Source: Bolinopsis microptera | Lineage: Eukaryota > Ctenophora > Tentaculata > Lobata > Bolinopsidae | NCBI RefSeq assembly: GCF_026151205.1 | Contig: NC_087081.1 | Location: 14,916,340-14,980,339, forward strand | Reading direction: 5' to 3' | DNA length: 64,000 nucleotides | Part shown: positions 22,922 to 42,436 of the stretch, piece after piece | Position numbering within the stretch: the first letter of the stretch is position 1 | How the letters are laid out: each line of letters starts with the position of its first letter | Made by a program: the position numbers and the translations under genes | The notes under the pieces: model-generated | What the model was told of the DNA's origin: nothing | Seen by the model: only the letters and a program-made list of their open reading frames with translations | Database searches by the model: none

Positions 22922-24510
22922 ACGATGACAGAGCATCTGACAGATACAGGAGGAACCCACTGACTTACGATTACCTGCCAGACGTACCTCTGCCAGATGA
23001 TCTGACACACATACCTTATCTTGAGATGGTGTCTGGGACTCTGTCTGTAAACCAATTTAGAGAGGTCACTGTGAGGTGCAGATTTACACTAGGAGGAGAC
23101 CATGTTCTTACTTGTGTTCAAGGAATTTATTGGGAGTTCAACTTGTCTTTCAGGTAAGGGCAGACATGATTTTATTTATTTATTTATTATAAAGACTCGA
23201 CAACTTATGATCAGAATCCTGTCGCGCCCCCCCCCCCCCCCCCCTCCCCCCTGGCCCAAGTCCTACCTCAGGCAACGCCCTACTTATGCCATGTACAGCG
23301 AGAAATATCGCCACTCAATCATTTTTTAATTTCGAGATTTTCTTAACCCAGATATATAATATGGGCGATTTCACATAAAGTAATTTACACTTAGCACAAA
23401 AAATTGGCCTTATTCTGACTCTCAAGCATTACACAAACATAACAGAATCATGATAAATTGTATGAAACATCTCCAATGTACTCCACACACAGCTATATTA
23501 AGATTTTGACTCCAACTGCTATGGCTTTTGAGTGAGGCACGTTTGAAAATGTAACGTAATTTACAGGCCCACAAATTGACATTCCTGACCAACGTGTATT
23601 GGAATCTCATTTCGTGCCCAGGTGTGAGAGTATACATTTAAATATTTCTCATGCACACTAGCAAATGTCTTGCCTGTACTGGCGAGGGTTTGTTTTGGTA
23701 AATGGTTAATAGCTGTGTTCTGTAGAAGCCTTTGTTCCTTGTAAAGTAATTTACTCTACTGTGTCTTGAAATAATTTACTCTGTTACACAATCCTTTGAT
23801 TTTAACTGTTTAAAGCTGCCCCTTAGTTTTTAATTCGTTTGCTAAGTGTATGATCTATGTAATATATGATTAATAATGATATATCAGTTTATCATTAGCC
23901 AATTAATTGGTTGTTTGGTCCACTGATTGGGTCCACAGTTAACCCAGTTATACAGAGTAAGTTTTTATTTTGTATGTTGTGCTTCAGGAATATGTCAAGT
24001 CAGTCTAGACAGCTGAAGTTCTGGAAAAATAAGTACAACGATTCCCCAGCATTCCGCAAAGAACAGAGCACAAGAATAGGCAACTTACAAAAGAGAAAGT
24101 GTGCGGAGATGACTGAGGCTGAAAAGGAGAATGACCGGTTGAAGAAGAGTGCATACATGAAGAATTACAGGGCCAAGAAGAAAGCTGAGAAGATCAAGAT
24201 AATCTGTTCCCCTGGCCCTTCTTCGTCACAGGAAGTACAAGTAGTAGCTAATTTATCTCCTTGTAGTAGGATGAAGCAGAGAACGGGGTTTCGGACTAAA
24301 CCTGCCTTGAGAAGAGCAATGAAGAGGATACTTAGCTCTGCACCTGCATTACCGACAAAGAGACAAGGAGCAGTGAGCGAACTGGCTAAACAATGTGGCT
24401 TGGTTGTGGGTCCTCCAAAGGGACCAGATGTTTCTACTGGGTCTCCATTCGTCAGACAAGGGGCACCAGTATATGATGAAAAAAGAAAAAAAAGATGTCG
24501 ATCAATATAA
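22922..24510 (+). CDS. Two-exon gene for a small basic, Lys/Arg-rich protein (5' incomplete)
   Basis: Proposed exons are 22922-23153 and 23988-24510. Seen directly: the first follows a pyrimidine tract and CCCCAG and ends TTTCAG|GTAAGG; the second follows GTGCTTCAG; phases agree (AG + G makes Arg). The first exon gives an acidic, Asp/Pro-rich segment including YDYLPDVPLPDDLTHIPYLE. The second encodes a charged segment (KKSAYMKNYRAKKKAEK), then a segment with RTKPALRRAMKRILSSAPAL and a short tail ending RKKRCRSI. From family knowledge, a charged YRAKK segment followed by a TKPALRRAMKR-like segment recalls the N-terminal part of large uncharacterised families common in cnidarians and other invertebrates; DNA-binding use is only inference. 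If so, this is a truncated member. Translation may instead start at the Met just after the junction (about 23992), leaving exon 1 as a separate or upstream exon. The gene is convergent with ISWI. Confidence 0.5.
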
Positions 24511-24629
24511 CGGACCTTTAGACTGTAGAATGCTCATAATCTCAAAACAGTATACACATACCAACACCAGAGAATAATTATTCACCACCATGAAACCCCA
24601 AATAATTTCCAGATTTCATTCAAACTTAC

Positions 24630-32287
<7,658 letters not shown>

Positions 32288-32554
32288 TCTCAGATCACTA
32301 AATATGGGAATGAGCAAGGACAAAAGAAAATCATGATTAATGTGTCATAATATATTCGTTAACTAGCTTGTTAGTCTAGTTAGATTAGAGAACAATAGGC
32401 GCACCAGAAAAAACAATATCACATAACATAATCTCGAATATATTATTGTTATAAAACAGCATAATGAAAGTTATATTGGTCAATTAAGTGTAGAGTATGT
32501 ACAATTTGTATATCAACTTAGATAAATAAACACCAGCGATTCAAGCTGAAACTT

Positions 32555-35050
32555 ACTTGTCATTACATGAATTATTTGGCAAAGGTCAACTCCCTAGAAA
32601 CAAGGCACACTCACTTAAAGCATTGTATCATTCAAAAAAGCGCTGATTAACAGAAATGAATGAATGGATTCGTGACAGAGTTGAAGCACTAAACACCAAT
32701 GACTGCATCAATTCTGGAGAAACAATATAAACGATTTTCGGGGCCAAAACTGACAACTTCATCTGCAACCTCAAAGACTGTTGACTTGCTGGTCACATCT
32801 GAAAAAGATAAGGAAGAGCTGTTATTTAATTACTTCTTCACAGGAAAACTCCTTCAAAACCAACCAATGACCAAGAGCACGAAATGCATGTAAATAATGA
32901 GTTCAGTAAATTAAAGAATGTTGCAGCAAATCTGCAAGTAGTAGTAGTTTTTTTTAGTACAGTGAAGATGATCGCTGAACAACCATATTTCCTTAGACGA
33001 GTAAAATCGCTTTAGAAAGCAGAAACAAATGACAAAATTCTGTGATGCAGAAAAATATTCACCCCACCATTCCTCAAACACATAAAAACAATTGTCTTCA
33101 CGTCTTGCAGATCATATTTATCTGGTGTATGAGCACAGGAAAAATGGGCTGGGAAATCTTCCGATGTAAACATTCTTGAGGGAATGTAGAAAATCCAGTA
33201 ACATGTTACCTTGGTGGATTATAGACCGAGTTCCATATCACTACTTTGGAAAGATTTGTGAAAGAGTGCTAGATAAAAGATTGAGACTCTTCTGGACATT
33301 GAAGGAACTCTTGTTGAAGTCAGGAAGGTTTTTATTGGAGGGAGATCAACAACGCGATATCTTTTCAGAATGCTGGCTACCTTGTGGGAAGTTAAACGAC
33401 AGAAGCTGGCATGTATATAGTGCTTTTCCTTTGACTTCGATAGGCATTTGACCAGTGTTCATCTTCCATCACTATGTGTCAAACTATCAACTCTCGGTTA
33501 TTCAAGGAAATAGTCTTAACGTGCTGAAAAGTGTTCTGTTCAAACCGGACGATATGTCTAAAAGTGAACAACTATAAAGGAGAAAAAGAAAATGCACAAT
33601 ATTTGGAACCTACCTCGGGGGCTGTACTCTCACCTCTCCTCTTTATCCTATACATAGCAGGACATGACCGCACAACCACCCGGAAGAGGTTAAAAAGATA
33701 TCTAAGCTGCTAGCAAATTTGCTGATGGATGCGTACACTTATGATTTACTTTGAGAACATCTCCCGGATGCCATGCAAAAATGCAGAATGGTTATGTGGA
33801 CCACCTTAGTCAAGGGTGCATCAAGAACAAAGCTAGTAGTGATGATCTGTGATACAATTAAAACAGTAGGCAATAATCTTGAAACTGCAGCTATATTGAA
33901 GAACGAAACAAAATGCTGAATTATGTATTAATGGAAAAGCATCAACTACGTCAAAAGTTCGAAGGTTCTTGGGGTACTACGTAGATGAGAACCCTCAAGT
34001 TCAAGAAAATGCCGTCTCAAAAACTTAAAGAATGCAAATGAAAGTGGGGATTAATAACACTAAATAATAAACCGCAATCTATGGTCTAAACGTTTTACAG
34101 CCTCACTCTCCTCCTTAAGGACAATGGTCCTCAATAAACTGTTCTACGCTCGCAACTATTTGGCTTCACAAGTGTCTCAATCTATTTAAAGAGCTCTGGA
34201 ATAAAATATTCTAAAACTATCTGGATCAGACCTGAAAACCCCCAAAGGAATAAACCGAACTTGCTCTCCACCTACCACCACAGGATGGCAACCTCGAAGC
34301 TCTCTTGGTTAAATTCTGTGCAACAATACTCACACAAGGTGACAATCTTTCAGCTACCTCTACCATGTTGAGAATGAGAATACCTAAGTTTTCATTGTCC
34401 TAACAATGTCACGAAAAAGTACTTCTCTGGAAAGAAAAATAAGGGTAACACGGAACCAGAAATGATAGACCTAACGCCCCCATTTATATGTATATATGGA
34501 CATCCGATCAAGGATCTAGGCCTATTACACTCAGGCAGGACATAATGAGCTCGTCCACACGTTTCATAGGATATGGATTGACAGCATCGAACAAATCTGC
34601 AATGCAGAACTGTCAGTAAGAACAGGAGACCAAGATACTCGGGTGGATCACAAAGATCAAAACAGGGGCTGCTCCTAGACAAAAACAACTTTTTTTATTC
34701 GGGCACAAAACACGAGTAAAATCGGGACAGCCGAATAAGGGACTACATTCACGGCAGTCAACACTCTTTGCGAACATCCAAAAGCTCATGGGTGGTGGCA
34801 GTGGTGTGCCTTGTCGTTTCTGTAACAGCTTCATTGATTCCCCCGTACACCAGGCTCCTATGGTGTCTGGAGGTGCAAGACACCAGTTACCTGCAACCTG
34901 AAAAAGAAGCGCTGGGTGGGCAGACTCACATTCCTATCTGGATGAAGTGTTCAACAAAAGCCAGCACACAAAAAGCATTCTTTAGGGAGAGTCGAATTTC
35001 TTTGGGGACAAAATGTGCTCTCAGGGATTTTTCCGACTGAAGAATCATGA
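32555..35050 (+). pseudogene. Decayed non-LTR retrotransposon (LINE) ORF2
   Basis: Fragments on the + strand, broken by many stops and shifts, follow LINE order: a linker before RT (LPRNKAHSLKALYHSKK at ~32590; TSEKDKEELLFNYFFTGKL at ~32790), RT (DRVPYHYFGKICERVLDKRL at ~33220; SGAVLSPLLFILYIAG at ~33620; a degraded FADD-like KFADGCVH at ~33715), a thumb-like RRFLGYYVDENPQ at ~33965, and a cysteine segment (CRFCNS...) at ~34815. The YADD centre has lost its second Asp. No intact ORF over ~90 codons remains, so it is dead. Boundaries are approximate and no target duplication was found. Confidence 0.8.
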
Positions 35051-36540
35051 AATTAAGGACTCTGCAAAACATCTCAGAGAAAATAAATTACCACCATAAA
35101 GAACCAAAGAGGGAGTATCCGGGACCCCGAAATCCACCACTTTTCTGTACTATCAGAGGTTACCAATGTGGCAGGAAACAGGGGCTCGATGCTGCCGCCT
35201 GAGCTAAAGCAGTAGAGGGGGGATGGCGGCTTCTCTAGGATCCTAACACGTCCTGTAAGCAGACCACACACTATGTCCCAACGCACTGGTGTTGGGAGTC
35301 CGCCCCCGGTGCCTGTCCGGGTCAATAAAGCAGTCAAGCAATCATGGTAAGTTATTTTTTTTGTTGAGCATTCTCAACCAACCAAATGTGGGAACTCCCA
35401 CGAAAGACCAAAACAGATCTAAAGAGACACTTAACAACATTGGAAAAATTGACTTCAATTTGTTTATTATATAATTTATAAAGCGTATAGTAGTGCCCAC
35501 GTTAAGGGGCCTGTCCTGTTAAGCATTTTATTAAATTATTAGCTATTTTAGATTTAATAATAATATTTGGCAATTGGTGTGTGGCACGGAGGCAGGGGTC
35601 TGGGGCGGAGCCCCTGGTCGGGGGTCCAGGGAACAAAGCTCCCGTAAATGTTTTGGCTTTGTGAGTTAAATTATGAATTTTTATTTTAGCAATTAGAAAT
35701 CATCGGTACTGTATAGAAGCACTTTTAGGTAGTAGATACCTGTGGAATTATTGGACACCGTTGATTAAGCATCTTTATGGTTATTGGTTAGAGTGTATCT
35801 GGTGGTGGGAACATCTCCCTGTGCAGTATTATAACCATTAAGGCCACAATCTTTCGCCAGCTCTCTAATATCCACCATGAAGCTGCATTTTATATCCTTG
35901 AACTACACAATATAAACTATGACAGTCCACATAGACCATGCTGTAGCTTAGGTTCCCTATACATTGAACCCTATTCCTGTTACTCTATGAAAAGGAAAAC
36001 GCATTAATAAACTTCCAAGGAATGATAATGGACATTAATAGAAACTATATTTTTACATTAATATGGAGTTTTTGTTGTTCAGTCATTGCCCCGCCTAACT
36101 GTACCCAGAATGGAGACCAAAGTTTAGGAAATTAACCCCAGGAAACCTGGTACTACCATGATTATGTCAATCCCCAAAGACTCCTGGTTAAATAAAAAAA
36201 TTGATTAGTGACTTTGTAGAAAAAATGACAGAAAAATGACCTAGCCTCACATTGACAGTGTTATGCCTCACAAAATGACGGTTTTATTTTATGATACAAA
36301 GATGGCATATTGGATACCCCTTGTCTAATTATTGGTATTCTTGGTAATTATTGGTATTCTAAAACCCAGGCCCAGTAAGCTTATGATGAGCCTAATGTGT
36401 TTGTTTTATCATCAATTTTGATCAAAATGCCTCACAAAATGACACCTAAATGCCTTACCAAAATGACAATGTTTAGATTAATTAACTTTCATCATCTAAA
36501 ATGGATCAGAAACAGTCAATACAAGAAGAGTTAAACAAAA
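35051..36540. other. Unassigned repeat-like DNA
   Basis: 35583-35640 is a G/C-rich GGGGTCTGGGGCGGAGCCCC block. An ATG at 35273 opens ~24 codons (MSQRTGVGSPPPVPVRV...) ending at ATCATG|GTAAGT, so it could be a short first exon, but no partner exon is evident. The rest shows repeated CTCACAAAATGAC phrases (36250-36470) and no gene. Confidence 0.35.
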
Positions 36541-37403
36541 GGGGGGGGGGGAATTTTGGGCCCCAGCCCGTTGTTCGTTTTGGGGCCGGCTAGGATTTCC
36601 ATTTCACATTTACTATAAATTTAAGGATAAGCTCCAATCAGCTCACTTCAATCTTCATGATAGTAATATTGATAAATTTGCATCAAAAATACGGGGGAAA
36701 AATCAGTTCAATTGCCGTTAGAACTTAACTTGTATCTGTATTTCAGAAATTATCAGCAAAGGTAAACTATACTCGTGTTACACATCAATACACTACGCGT
36801 GCACGTACATGCATCATCATACATTAAAACACAGTCGCGCCGCGCATTTATACTTATAGATTCACAAGCTATCTATAATCTCCTCTCCGCAAGCATCCTC
36901 GCGCGCGCAACTTTATTCGTTGCATGGTAACGAACGAAGCAAGGAACACGACACATCCTTCGACCCCACTCGCCCAACTCCTCCCACAACAACTCCAGTT
37001 TTTCTGCAAAAAACCCCCTCCCCATTTCGTACACCTCTTCACTTTAGCCTCCTTCCTTCCCCCCCCCCAACCCCCCAAGGCCCCCCCCCCCCCCCCCCGT
37101 GAAAAGTGAAAACAATATCATAATCTGACTTTAATAATCAGGATTACAAATCGCCCCCCCCCCGTCTACCCACCCACTGCCTTCCCACTTTTTATCTACT
37201 CTACAGCATGTTTTATTCTCTCTGCATCCTGCCCTAGCATTGCCTTCACATGAAAAAACCCCCACACACGGCAAACCCCCCCCCCCCACCCCCCCTCCAA
37301 GGACCCCCGTGCGCCCCCGAGTTGGACCCCCCCTCGTCGCACCCGGTCCCTCAATCACTACTGGGAACACCCTATTTTCTTTACGTAGCCCCCTATCACC
37401 AGT
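36541..37403. repeat. Poly-G/poly-C-rich low-complexity region
   Basis: G10 at 36541, several C-runs of 8-18 between 37060 and 37340, and GCGCGCGC near 36900. Pro/Ser-rich or Gly-rich open frames here are composition artefacts. Confidence 0.7.
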
Positions 37404-37713
37404 TAACTAAATTGCCGCCCAATTTTAAGAAAATCGTGTTGAAAAAGGCCTTTGGGTGTGAAATTGATTCTGAATCGGTAAATTTTGAACGCTGGATTCA
37501 AATCTAATCGGCCCCTACTTGACGTAGGGTATAAAAATGCTCCACGGAGAGTTATGGTCAAAAAACTTGCAACGTTGTATGAAACCGCGCGCACGAATAG
37601 TGCGCGGCTCCCCCTGAGCTGTATCGTCAGGACGATACATAGTGAAACGACCGTGGGGTTGCAACGTGATACAACAAAAAACCGTTTTGGTCACGTGACT
37701 ACTAGTAAAACAT
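37404..37713 (+). repeat. Dispersed repeat copy (partner at 1370-1560, inverted)
   Basis: Carries the same ordered blocks as the reverse complement of 1370-1560, including GACGTAGGGTATAAAAATGC and CCGTTTTGGTCACGTGACTA, plus an inserted GCGCGC-containing stretch (37585-37680). Confidence 0.7.
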
Positions 37714-37915
37714 GGATTGATTGTTTTGGTTGCTCTAACAGAGCCCTCTCGCTTGCCAGGTGCGCGCAGCGCACGCCGCTAATCAATTGTGGAAACAAGC
37801 GCTTCACGCGTAGCGTATTACACATGCTTTTGTGAATGATTTGGCTCGGTTGGATTAGCAATTAGGGTTGTGGGTAGAGGGTTATGGTTAGCTTCGGAGT
37901 TATGGTTTTGGTTAA

Positions 37916-37998
37916 GGGCCGCGCTCAGCCTGTCATTCCGCCTAATCTCTATTCTCTATTTATGTTTATGAACATGATAGCCTGAGGTCCCCAGGTAA
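37916..37998 (+). mobile_element. ~85-bp mini-element, copy 1
   Basis: Starts GGGCCGCGCTCAGCCTGTCA and ends AGCCTGAGGTCCCCAGGTAA. The ends are imperfect inverted repeats of each other (CTGGG...TCAGCCTGTCA versus CCTGGGGACCTCAGGCTATCA). It is nearly identical to the copy at 49834. Confidence 0.7.
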
Positions 37999-38372
37999 TG
38001 TTTATGTAAAACCGTTTTGTACGGCTGCAGGCTTCAAAATCATAAAAATCAAAGTCACGTAAAATTTTTGGGCGAGCGAATTTGACGGATGTTACTCGTT
38101 TAAATTTCTTTGAAGTTATAGCGCGCGCCGCTTTCTTCTCGAAATGGCCGATGGCATGGTGCTACGAAGTTGCGCGCGCCCGTGACCGGGCCAGACCATT
38201 AAACAATGGTCATAGCGAATTAGTCAAGCCCTCATTGAGTTAACAGTTAATGGAACGATGTCAATTCACGGCAGTCGGCGCCGGCACAGTAGCGCATCTC
38301 GCTGTGTGTAGCCTCATGGACGTGCGCGGCGCGGCACAGTACGCATCGCGCTACAATCTAACAACTAGTTCT

Positions 38373-38453
38373 GGGCCGCGCTCAGCCTGTCAGGTCGCCA
38401 AACTTTATCGCATAATGTATATGAACATTAATAGCCTGGGGTCCCCCAGGTAA
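38373..38453 (+). mobile_element. ~85-bp mini-element, copy 2 (diverged)
   Basis: Same ends (GGGCCGCGCTCAGCCTGTCA ... AGCCTGGGGTCCCCCAGGTA) with a different middle. See the copies at 37916 and 49834. Confidence 0.7.
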
Positions 38454-39394
38454 CAACTACGAGTACGTTGTGATCTTAAATTTTCCTTCTGGGGAGGTAA
38501 CGTTACTTTTACTTGTATCACGTGGTGACCCCAGCTGTCGGCTTCACTATAGCATATATAGAGTTTCTACGATAACAGGGTGAGCTGCGCATCTGTGCGC
38601 GGCCGGGTATAACAACGTATGAAAAACTTTTACAAACGAACATGGTGTGCACTTGTATTACACGAAAGTCTCTAAACTCTTTTACTTTCAAAGTTATGGC
38701 CCCATCCAATAATGGTTTCGGGGTGTGCAGCTGACTGACGCCGGTACAGTAGGGTATTTTGGCTGTTGATCAAACTTAAGACTTTTAAGAATTAAAGCAG
38801 CCATATTGATCCTCCAAACCTACAACTTTCAAGACTTTCAAGAGCTAGAATTAGCTGTATTTTGCCGTTTTAAACTACACTAGAACACACCCACCTCCCT
38901 TGAGAGAGAGCCAGTTCTCTACCTCATGTTTGGGCCGCAATTCAAAAGACCATTTGCCAGAGTGGAAGGCCGACACGCTAGTAGTACCCCTGTCGCTCTA
39001 CTTAGTAAGAGCGACACTTGTCTTGCGAACCTATAGGACAGCAATGCAGGGCATTATGATCCTATTACGAAATATTTATATATATAGATATCCTTGTGTT
39101 TGGCATGTAGTAGCCCTGATTGGGTACTTCGTCACCAGTTATGATATAGATTTCAAATCCCCTACAATGTACAAATAGTTGCGAGTTGTTCCTGGGAGTT
39201 ATTGCTAGGTAATAAACCTCAAAACCTAAGGCCTCATCATCCTTCACGTCTTTTACTCACAACAGACGTGTGAAATGGTTGAAATTATTTTATGTATTTT
39301 AGCCGAGATCATTCTCCTCAAAACTATAATGACCGTAGAACGCTTCCTCGTTACAGTTTTGGTAACTCAGCCAATCCCTAGTTCTTCCCTACAG
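38454..39394. other. Unassigned DNA
   Basis: No gene recognised. Contains a CGGTACAGTAG phrase near 38743 resembling CGGCACAGTAG near 38282, and one copy of the ~58-bp repeat noted at 39202. Confidence 0.4.
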
Positions 39395-39993
39395 CCATAG
39401 AATGGAAATCCTCAATTTGACAACGCTGGCAGAGCGGCGAATGTGGGGATCTCATAGAAGCTTATAAAGTAACAAGTGGTTTAACTGATTATGGCTGGGG
39501 ATGTTTAGAACTGCAGATCCGGTCTTAATCTTGTTGCAAGCAATAGATGCAGTAGAAGTTTAATTAAGTTTAACTAAAGTAAAGAATATCCAGAAGTCTT
39601 TTCTCCCGGAGCGAGTTATTCCATATTGGAGTACACTCCCTCCGGACGTCAAGAAATCGGTAACAGTTTTAGGATTTAAAATTAGATTTGAAGGATTTAA
39701 AAAGAGTATGATTTCTTAAAGTTATAAAACAATTGATTGCTTTTTTTTGGAATGTTTCTAATGAAGTTTTTATAAGACATGAGGGAGCCAGTGATGTCTG
39801 TAATAATAACAGTGTGATGATGTGATGTCATAAATTTTACTTTTCGTTCTTTTCTACTTATTTTGACCCCAAGAACTTATAACTTTCAAAAGTCAGCCCC
39901 TTACCAACTTTATGGTTTATCGACTTAGTTCAGCCTTTGCTAGGTAATAAACCCCAAAATCTAATGCATCGTCACCATCATTTTACCACTCAT
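39202..39993 (+). repeat. Two copies of a ~58-bp repeat flanking a LINE tail
   Basis: 39202-39260 and 39937-39993 share TTGCTAGGTAATAAACC(T/C)C, AAAA(C/T)CTAA, CATC and TTTTAC(T/C)ACTCA in order. The LINE tail at 39395-39719 lies between them, so they could be remnants of a longer flanking repeat. Confidence 0.6.
39395..39719 (+). pseudogene. 3' end of a LINE reverse-transcriptase ORF
   Basis: A degraded + strand reading contains RRMWG(D)LIEAYK-type and LPERVIPYWSTLPPDVKKSV...FKIRFEGFKK segments followed by a stop. This is the typical C-terminus of CR1/L2-like RT proteins, where an F..R....WN.LP..V motif precedes the stop. The N-terminal and catalytic parts are absent. Confidence 0.7.
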
Positions 39994-40031
39994 AGGGTGA
40001 ATCCACTTCATTGTTTAATTTGTAGGGGAAG

Positions 40032-40455
40032 TTGGTCGTTTAGCTCGGACAGTATATGCATCGTCTATGCAACGTCCGTGCAACAAACAAAAGAAACCGT
40101 CTATGCGACGTCTATGCACGTCCCTGCACAATGTACACTCTATGCACACTCCCTGCAAGGGCCGGTTAGTAGGCGGTTGTTATGTGATACGTTGTGGGGC
40201 TGTTATTACAAAAAAGGGGCTACTGCCGGCTAGTTGCCGGCTAGTAGCCGGTGTTCATAAGGTACTGTGCAGGGACGTTGCATAGACGTTGCATTGACGT
40301 TGCATAGACGTTGCATGACTGACGTGCAGGGAAGTGTGCATAGAGTGTTCATTGTGCAGGGGACGTTGCATGTGGACGGTGCATAGACGGTTTTTTTGTT
40401 GTTGCTGGACGTTGCATAGGACGTTTGCATAGACTGTCCGGGGCTAAACGACCAA
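40032..40455. mobile_element. 424-bp foldback element built of TGCATAGACG motifs
   Basis: Ends TTGGTCGTTTAGC (40032) and GCTAAACGACCAA (40455) are exact inverted repeats. Arms of ~130 bp pair imperfectly and consist mostly of TGCATAGACG/CGTCTATGCA copies; the right arm has extra units. The ~160-bp centre has CGGCTAGTTGCCGGCTAGTA repeats. No ORF. Confidence 0.85.
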
Positions 40456-40547
40456 GGTTGCCATTTTGTTTGACGATGCTTATATAACTATTTCAATCCT
40501 TGCCATTTGACGTTAGTGTCACCTTTATTTAAGTCTTTTATTTTATC

Positions 40548-40906
40548 GGCCAGGTAGCGAGTTGGTTAGAACGCCAGCTTTGCAATCCGTGAGGTTGCGG
40601 GTTCAAAATCGCCCACTGTTGAACTGGGTCGTGGGGTGAGCGTCGTTGACGTCAGCTAAGTGATCCTGTGTGGTTCTATGCCAGCCCGGTCTATCAGCCG
40701 AATACTCGAGAAATCGGGTGTGAGGGTTAAATGAGGAGCTGCACATTGCAGCCAAAGTTTCGGCGAAGAATGTATGGTACCCACACTACCTTAACCGTCA
40801 CGGGCTAAAAACAAAAATCCTTCGCTTCCTGTAATGGTGGTTGCACTTGTGTGACAATGTGGCTGTTGGATACTCGAAGTAAAATAAGTGTCTTGCATAA
40901 AAATAA
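40548..40906 (+). mobile_element. tRNA-derived SINE
   Basis: The head resembles a tRNA gene: A box TAGCGAGTTGG (40555-40565) and B box GGGTTCAAAATC (40599-40610), ~33 bp apart, matching Pol III consensus spacing. A ~290-bp non-tRNA body follows, ending in an A-rich AAAATAAAAATT tail. The cloverleaf is degraded (no clean acceptor stem), so this is a SINE and not a tRNA gene. The parent tRNA was not determined. Confidence 0.7.
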
Positions 40907-41416
40907 AAATTAATTTTTACAAAAAGTCAACTTTAAATTACGACCATTTCATAAGCCATAATGAGCGACGAGCAATATTGTGCACCTCCTAAGCGTACGG
41001 ACGGCTTTACCATAGTGCATTATGACTATACGTCCTGGTAGGACATTGCCCCAGCTAGTTGCAGAGCTTGAGATAGGCCATTATCAATATATGCTAAACC
41101 AGGCAAATATTTGGTTTATTGGGCGGTCCTGGCATGAGGACTGGAGCCATAATATAATATTCTGATCCGCCGCATGCATGTGCTTGTATCGGTTGCCCTT
41201 TTCCCGTCTTGGTGCTGACTACATCATGATCCAATCTGATAATCTCCCTCATGTCATCGACTCAGTCAACTTCACATCAGGTTATATACACTTTTCTTTT
41301 ATTTATATCAACGTAATTAGCCCTTAGATGATGCTTCGCTGTCGGATATGTACTAGATATCCCAATCCAATGATCTTCACGTTACACTTAGTATTTCGCT
41401 TACTTATAGCCCAGGC
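40907..41416. other. Spacer, nothing recognised
   Basis: No gene, RNA or clear repeat seen. Confidence 0.4.
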
Positions 41417-41680
41417 TTAAAACGCGCGCCTTACAGGAGACTGTAAATTTTCTTGTCTGATGTCATTGAGACCACATAAAATCACGGTGTGCTGGTGGCC
41501 ACAAGAAATGTAAGGGTCAATTTGCTCGATGGTGGGTGCAAAATATTGTTTTCCTGATAGAAACTTCCCAAATGACTTTTTGGGGTCGAGTCCAAATTTA
41601 AGGCCAACAGTGTTCGAGTCTCCAATGATGCAGGTAGAAGCACGATCCAGAGGACTGACTGACCAGGCAAATGTAATCAA
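41417..41680 (-). pseudogene. SGNH-hydrolase-like domain of a retroelement or orphan gene
   Basis: An 87-codon open stretch with ACTIIGDSN-type block (CIIGDSNTVGLKFG) and LCGLNDIR. These fit blocks I (GDS) and III (GxND) of SGNH/GDSL esterase domains, ~45 residues apart. Such domains are known in ORF1 of some LINEs and in retroelement-associated proteins of invertebrates. No C-terminal D-x-x-H block is seen before the stop, so it is partial. It lies 0.8 kb downstream, on the same strand, of the gypsy integrase fragment at 42437-42983, but a link is not shown. Confidence 0.55.
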
Positions 41681-41930
41681 CCCTTTAGCTTATAGGATTG
41701 TTCCCGATCAGCAAATACGCGAGCTGTTGTGTTCAACATTGTCTCATCTGTACTTGATCTATTTCAAGTGGTATAGCACAATAATAAGGCAACGATAATT
41801 ATCGTCAACGTTGGCGTTGCCATGGTCAGCTGGTTAAGCTAACGATAATGTGTGCTAACTGAGGTCTAACCAGATTTTGGTCTGTCTTGGAAGTGGTCTG
41901 AGCTGTGATTGCTTTCTGTTTTGTACAGAT

Positions 41931-42010
41931 ACGGACCTTATTTGGACGGACATTACTTGATCGCTGGAGGCCCTAGCGTTCATCTTAATGTCCGTTCAAA
42001 TAAAGTCCGT
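41931..42010. repeat. Hairpin with ~25-bp arms
   Basis: CGGACCTTATTTGGACGGAC...TTA and TAATGTCCGTTCAAATAAAG...CCG pair with two mismatches around a ~28-nt loop. Possibly a tiny MITE. Confidence 0.8.
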
Positions 42011-42436
42011 TGTCAATTAATGTATGTGACCTCACAAGTTAAGTCCGTTGAAATTTTGTCAAAAATTTTTCCTTTCGAACTTTGTACCCAGAATATGACA
42101 ACTATGAGTACTTTATTGTGCCGGATAGTAGACTACTCTAGTATGTTAGTGTCATCCCTTGAGCTATAGTAGGACCCGCGCTACAGAAATATATCTCTTA
42201 GTATATGATGTTTTCAAGGGTACTTGGCGGAAAAATGAACGAAATCATGGACTCACTCAACAACTTTTGTTCTGAGTGTCCCTCGCCAACATGAAAACAT
42301 GTTCAGCTCTAGATATTACGGTAAATCGTGTTGCAGGACATTGTCCGACGTTTTTTAGTTCATATTACTTGAGGGGAGGTAATGAAACAGTGCTAGGAAA
42401 GCTCCACGTGATGTTAAGATGACATTGATTAGGTAG

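Noticed and set aside
36869-37370. Gly-rich and Pro-rich open frames
   Set aside because: Composition artefacts of poly-G/poly-C-rich DNA on both strands.
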